A program made the translations under genes and the position numbers. Below, in pieces: positions 62,401-64,000 of a stretch of DNA of 64,000 nt (its first letter is position 1; each line of letters starts with the position of its first letter). Under the pieces are notes generated by a model. That model had not been told where the DNA came from. It saw only the letters and a program-made list of their open reading frames with translations, and did not search any database. This stretch comes from Puffinus mauretanicus (lineage: Eukaryota > Chordata > Aves > Procellariiformes > Procellariidae). The stretch lies in contig JAJKFH010000189.1 of the NCBI GenBank assembly GCA_023333565.1, forward strand, positions 1 through 64,000, written 5' to 3'.

Positions 62401-64000
62401 GGACATCTCATGACCATTCCTCAGCCTCTTAATATCTGCACTGGCTTTGACAAAGCATGCTGCTTCTGATAATTTAAAAGGAGTACAAATAAGGACAAGA
62501 AGCCATGCTCAAGATCTTCACAACTGTGCAAATCCATCAGAGGCATTTTTTATTTCTGAGCTATGGGTGTCATTGAGGAGATCGGTGGCTTTACTTGCAT
62601 GTGTATTCACCTGTGAGGAGACAGATTAAAACCTGTATATTCATTCAACTCGCTGCTAACAAGATTGTGACTTTGTTGCAGAAAGGTTGTCATAGTATTT
62701 TATTATATTGCAGACTCTAGGCAATTTAACTCTGGTACCCTTCTGATACCCTATTCAGAAAGTGCAGAATCTCATAGACTCTCTTCTTGGGTACAGAACC
62801 TCAGCTTCAATGGGGGCAGACAAATGTAACTGTAGATGATTTTAGCTAAAAGATTATTATAATGTTGACCATGTAATCATGTAGGCAGCAGAGTCATACT
62901 TTGCCAATTTAGTCTCTATGAGGGAAGTCAACTTAACTCCAGCCTTATACACTTACATTGCCCAGGTGCAAAGCGTGCCCGTAAGTTATGGTCCTTGAAC
63001 TTGTGGAGTCCCATGATCTCATTAAATGTGCCCACGCTTGTTCTCTGTATCTGACTTCATGCTGCCTTTCACCTCTTCCCATGTTCTTCTAAAGCGGAGA
63101 CCTGTTCCAGCAGTCCCCTTGCCTTCTGCCAGGACTCTCTTCTGTGCTGTCTCACGATAAAGCCCCCACCCCAGCCCTCCTGAGCAAAGCTTTACAATAC
63201 TGCTTTACAATCTATGGGGAAATCCTGCTGTATGAAAAGAATATGCCTTTTCCTGAATGGTTCCACTGTTGGAGGACGGAGAATGAATAAGGCCTTCCTG
63301 GGGCAGGCAGGGTAAGCCCCATCTGATGTCAGTTCTGCTACCTCACCTGGGCCAAGAGCCCATACTGTCTAGGAAGCCACCAGCCCGTGTCCCCCTGTTC
63401 TGAAGAGAGACTGGGTCCTTCCTGACCCATTGTTGGAGAGTCCGAAGTCCTGCTGGCATCTGCGTTGGGGATAAGCTGCTCCTGAAGGGAGGGATTCACT
63501 GGGACATATTCAGATTTGTGTTGTTGTTTTGTTTAAGGAATGCCTTTCCAAGTCTATGGATGAAAAGGACGCTGTGTAGGTGGTTAGAAACTGGAGGATT
63601 AGAAGGTTACAAAAATGCAATAACACCATTGAGGTTATACAAGAAATTGCATTCATGCAAAGTTGTTGAAGAAATCTCAGGCTGTGCATACATTTCTCAG
63701 GCTCTGTGGTAAAAAAGACCTGAAACAATTGGTCCTGCACATATTTGCCCAAACAGGGAGGGAGGGGATTCTTGCAAGTGCTGGAGTCAGATAGAGCATC
63801 AAGGCGGGGGGGAGAGGGGGGAATGTGACGTCCCTGAGTGCCTGAGAATGTGCCAGTTGTGCACGGCCCAGACCACAGTCTGTATTTGAATAGAATATCC
63901 CAAACCTTTTTATACCAGATGCTTCAAGTGCCCAATGAAATTAATTTCCCTCACCTTCTCTTGCATCATGGCCCAAGATTTCTTCCTCTGCTTGGACCTC

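Larger units (their letters stand above)
58960..64000 (+). other. Intron of CACNA2D1 downstream of the last exon seen (5' part)
   Basis: At least 5.0 kb of intron. The middle is two adjacent CR1 elements (60286-62400). From about 62990 to 63500 the sequence is noticeably richer in G and C, but I recognise no gene, repeat family or exon in it. G-rich runs lie at 63805-63822. Confidence 0.8.

Overview
The window looks like a piece of a bird nuclear genome. It is AT-rich, intron-dominated sequence with several CR1 LINE fragments whose 3' ends carry the CR1-type octamer tail (ATTCTATG / CATAGAAT), and one vertebrate gene is spread across it on the + strand. I see no bacterial, plasmid or intact viral genes. 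The species cannot be fixed from the sequence alone. One nearly undamaged CR1 reading frame suggests fairly recent CR1 activity in the lineage.

The gene is CACNA2D1, the alpha-2/delta-1 auxiliary subunit of voltage-gated calcium channels. Eleven internal coding exons lie between 15804 and 58959. They join without a frame break into 903 bases (301 codons), with an AG acceptor and a GT donor at every junction. They encode the C-terminal half of the VWA domain, all or most of the first Cache (dCache-type) domain and the start of the following VGCC alpha-2 region. The first and last exons of the gene are outside the window. The 57-base exon at 53589-53645 corresponds to the 19-residue alternatively spliced 'region A' known from mammalian alpha-2/delta-1.

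Layout: 1-15803 is intron, with three CR1 fragments, an unassigned repeat-like island near 2.4-3.2 kb and a CTCF-like motif. 15804-21150 holds two VWA exons. 21151-39830 is an 18.7-kb intron with a second CTCF-like motif, a strong short hairpin and old LINE remnants. 39831-58959 holds nine more exons in compact order. 58960-64000 is intron again, containing a 1.5-kb CR1 with an open reverse-transcriptase frame and a second, older CR1 directly beside it. Most remaining intron sequence is unremarkable AT-rich DNA with homopolymer and microsatellite tracts.

I found no convincing undescribed system. The most useful observations are the cassette exon, the relocated N-glycosylation sequons, the altered exon 46677-46745 terminus, the CR1 reverse-transcriptase copy with a substitution in motif A, a flanking direct repeat at one CR1 insertion and two perfect or near-perfect intronic hairpins.
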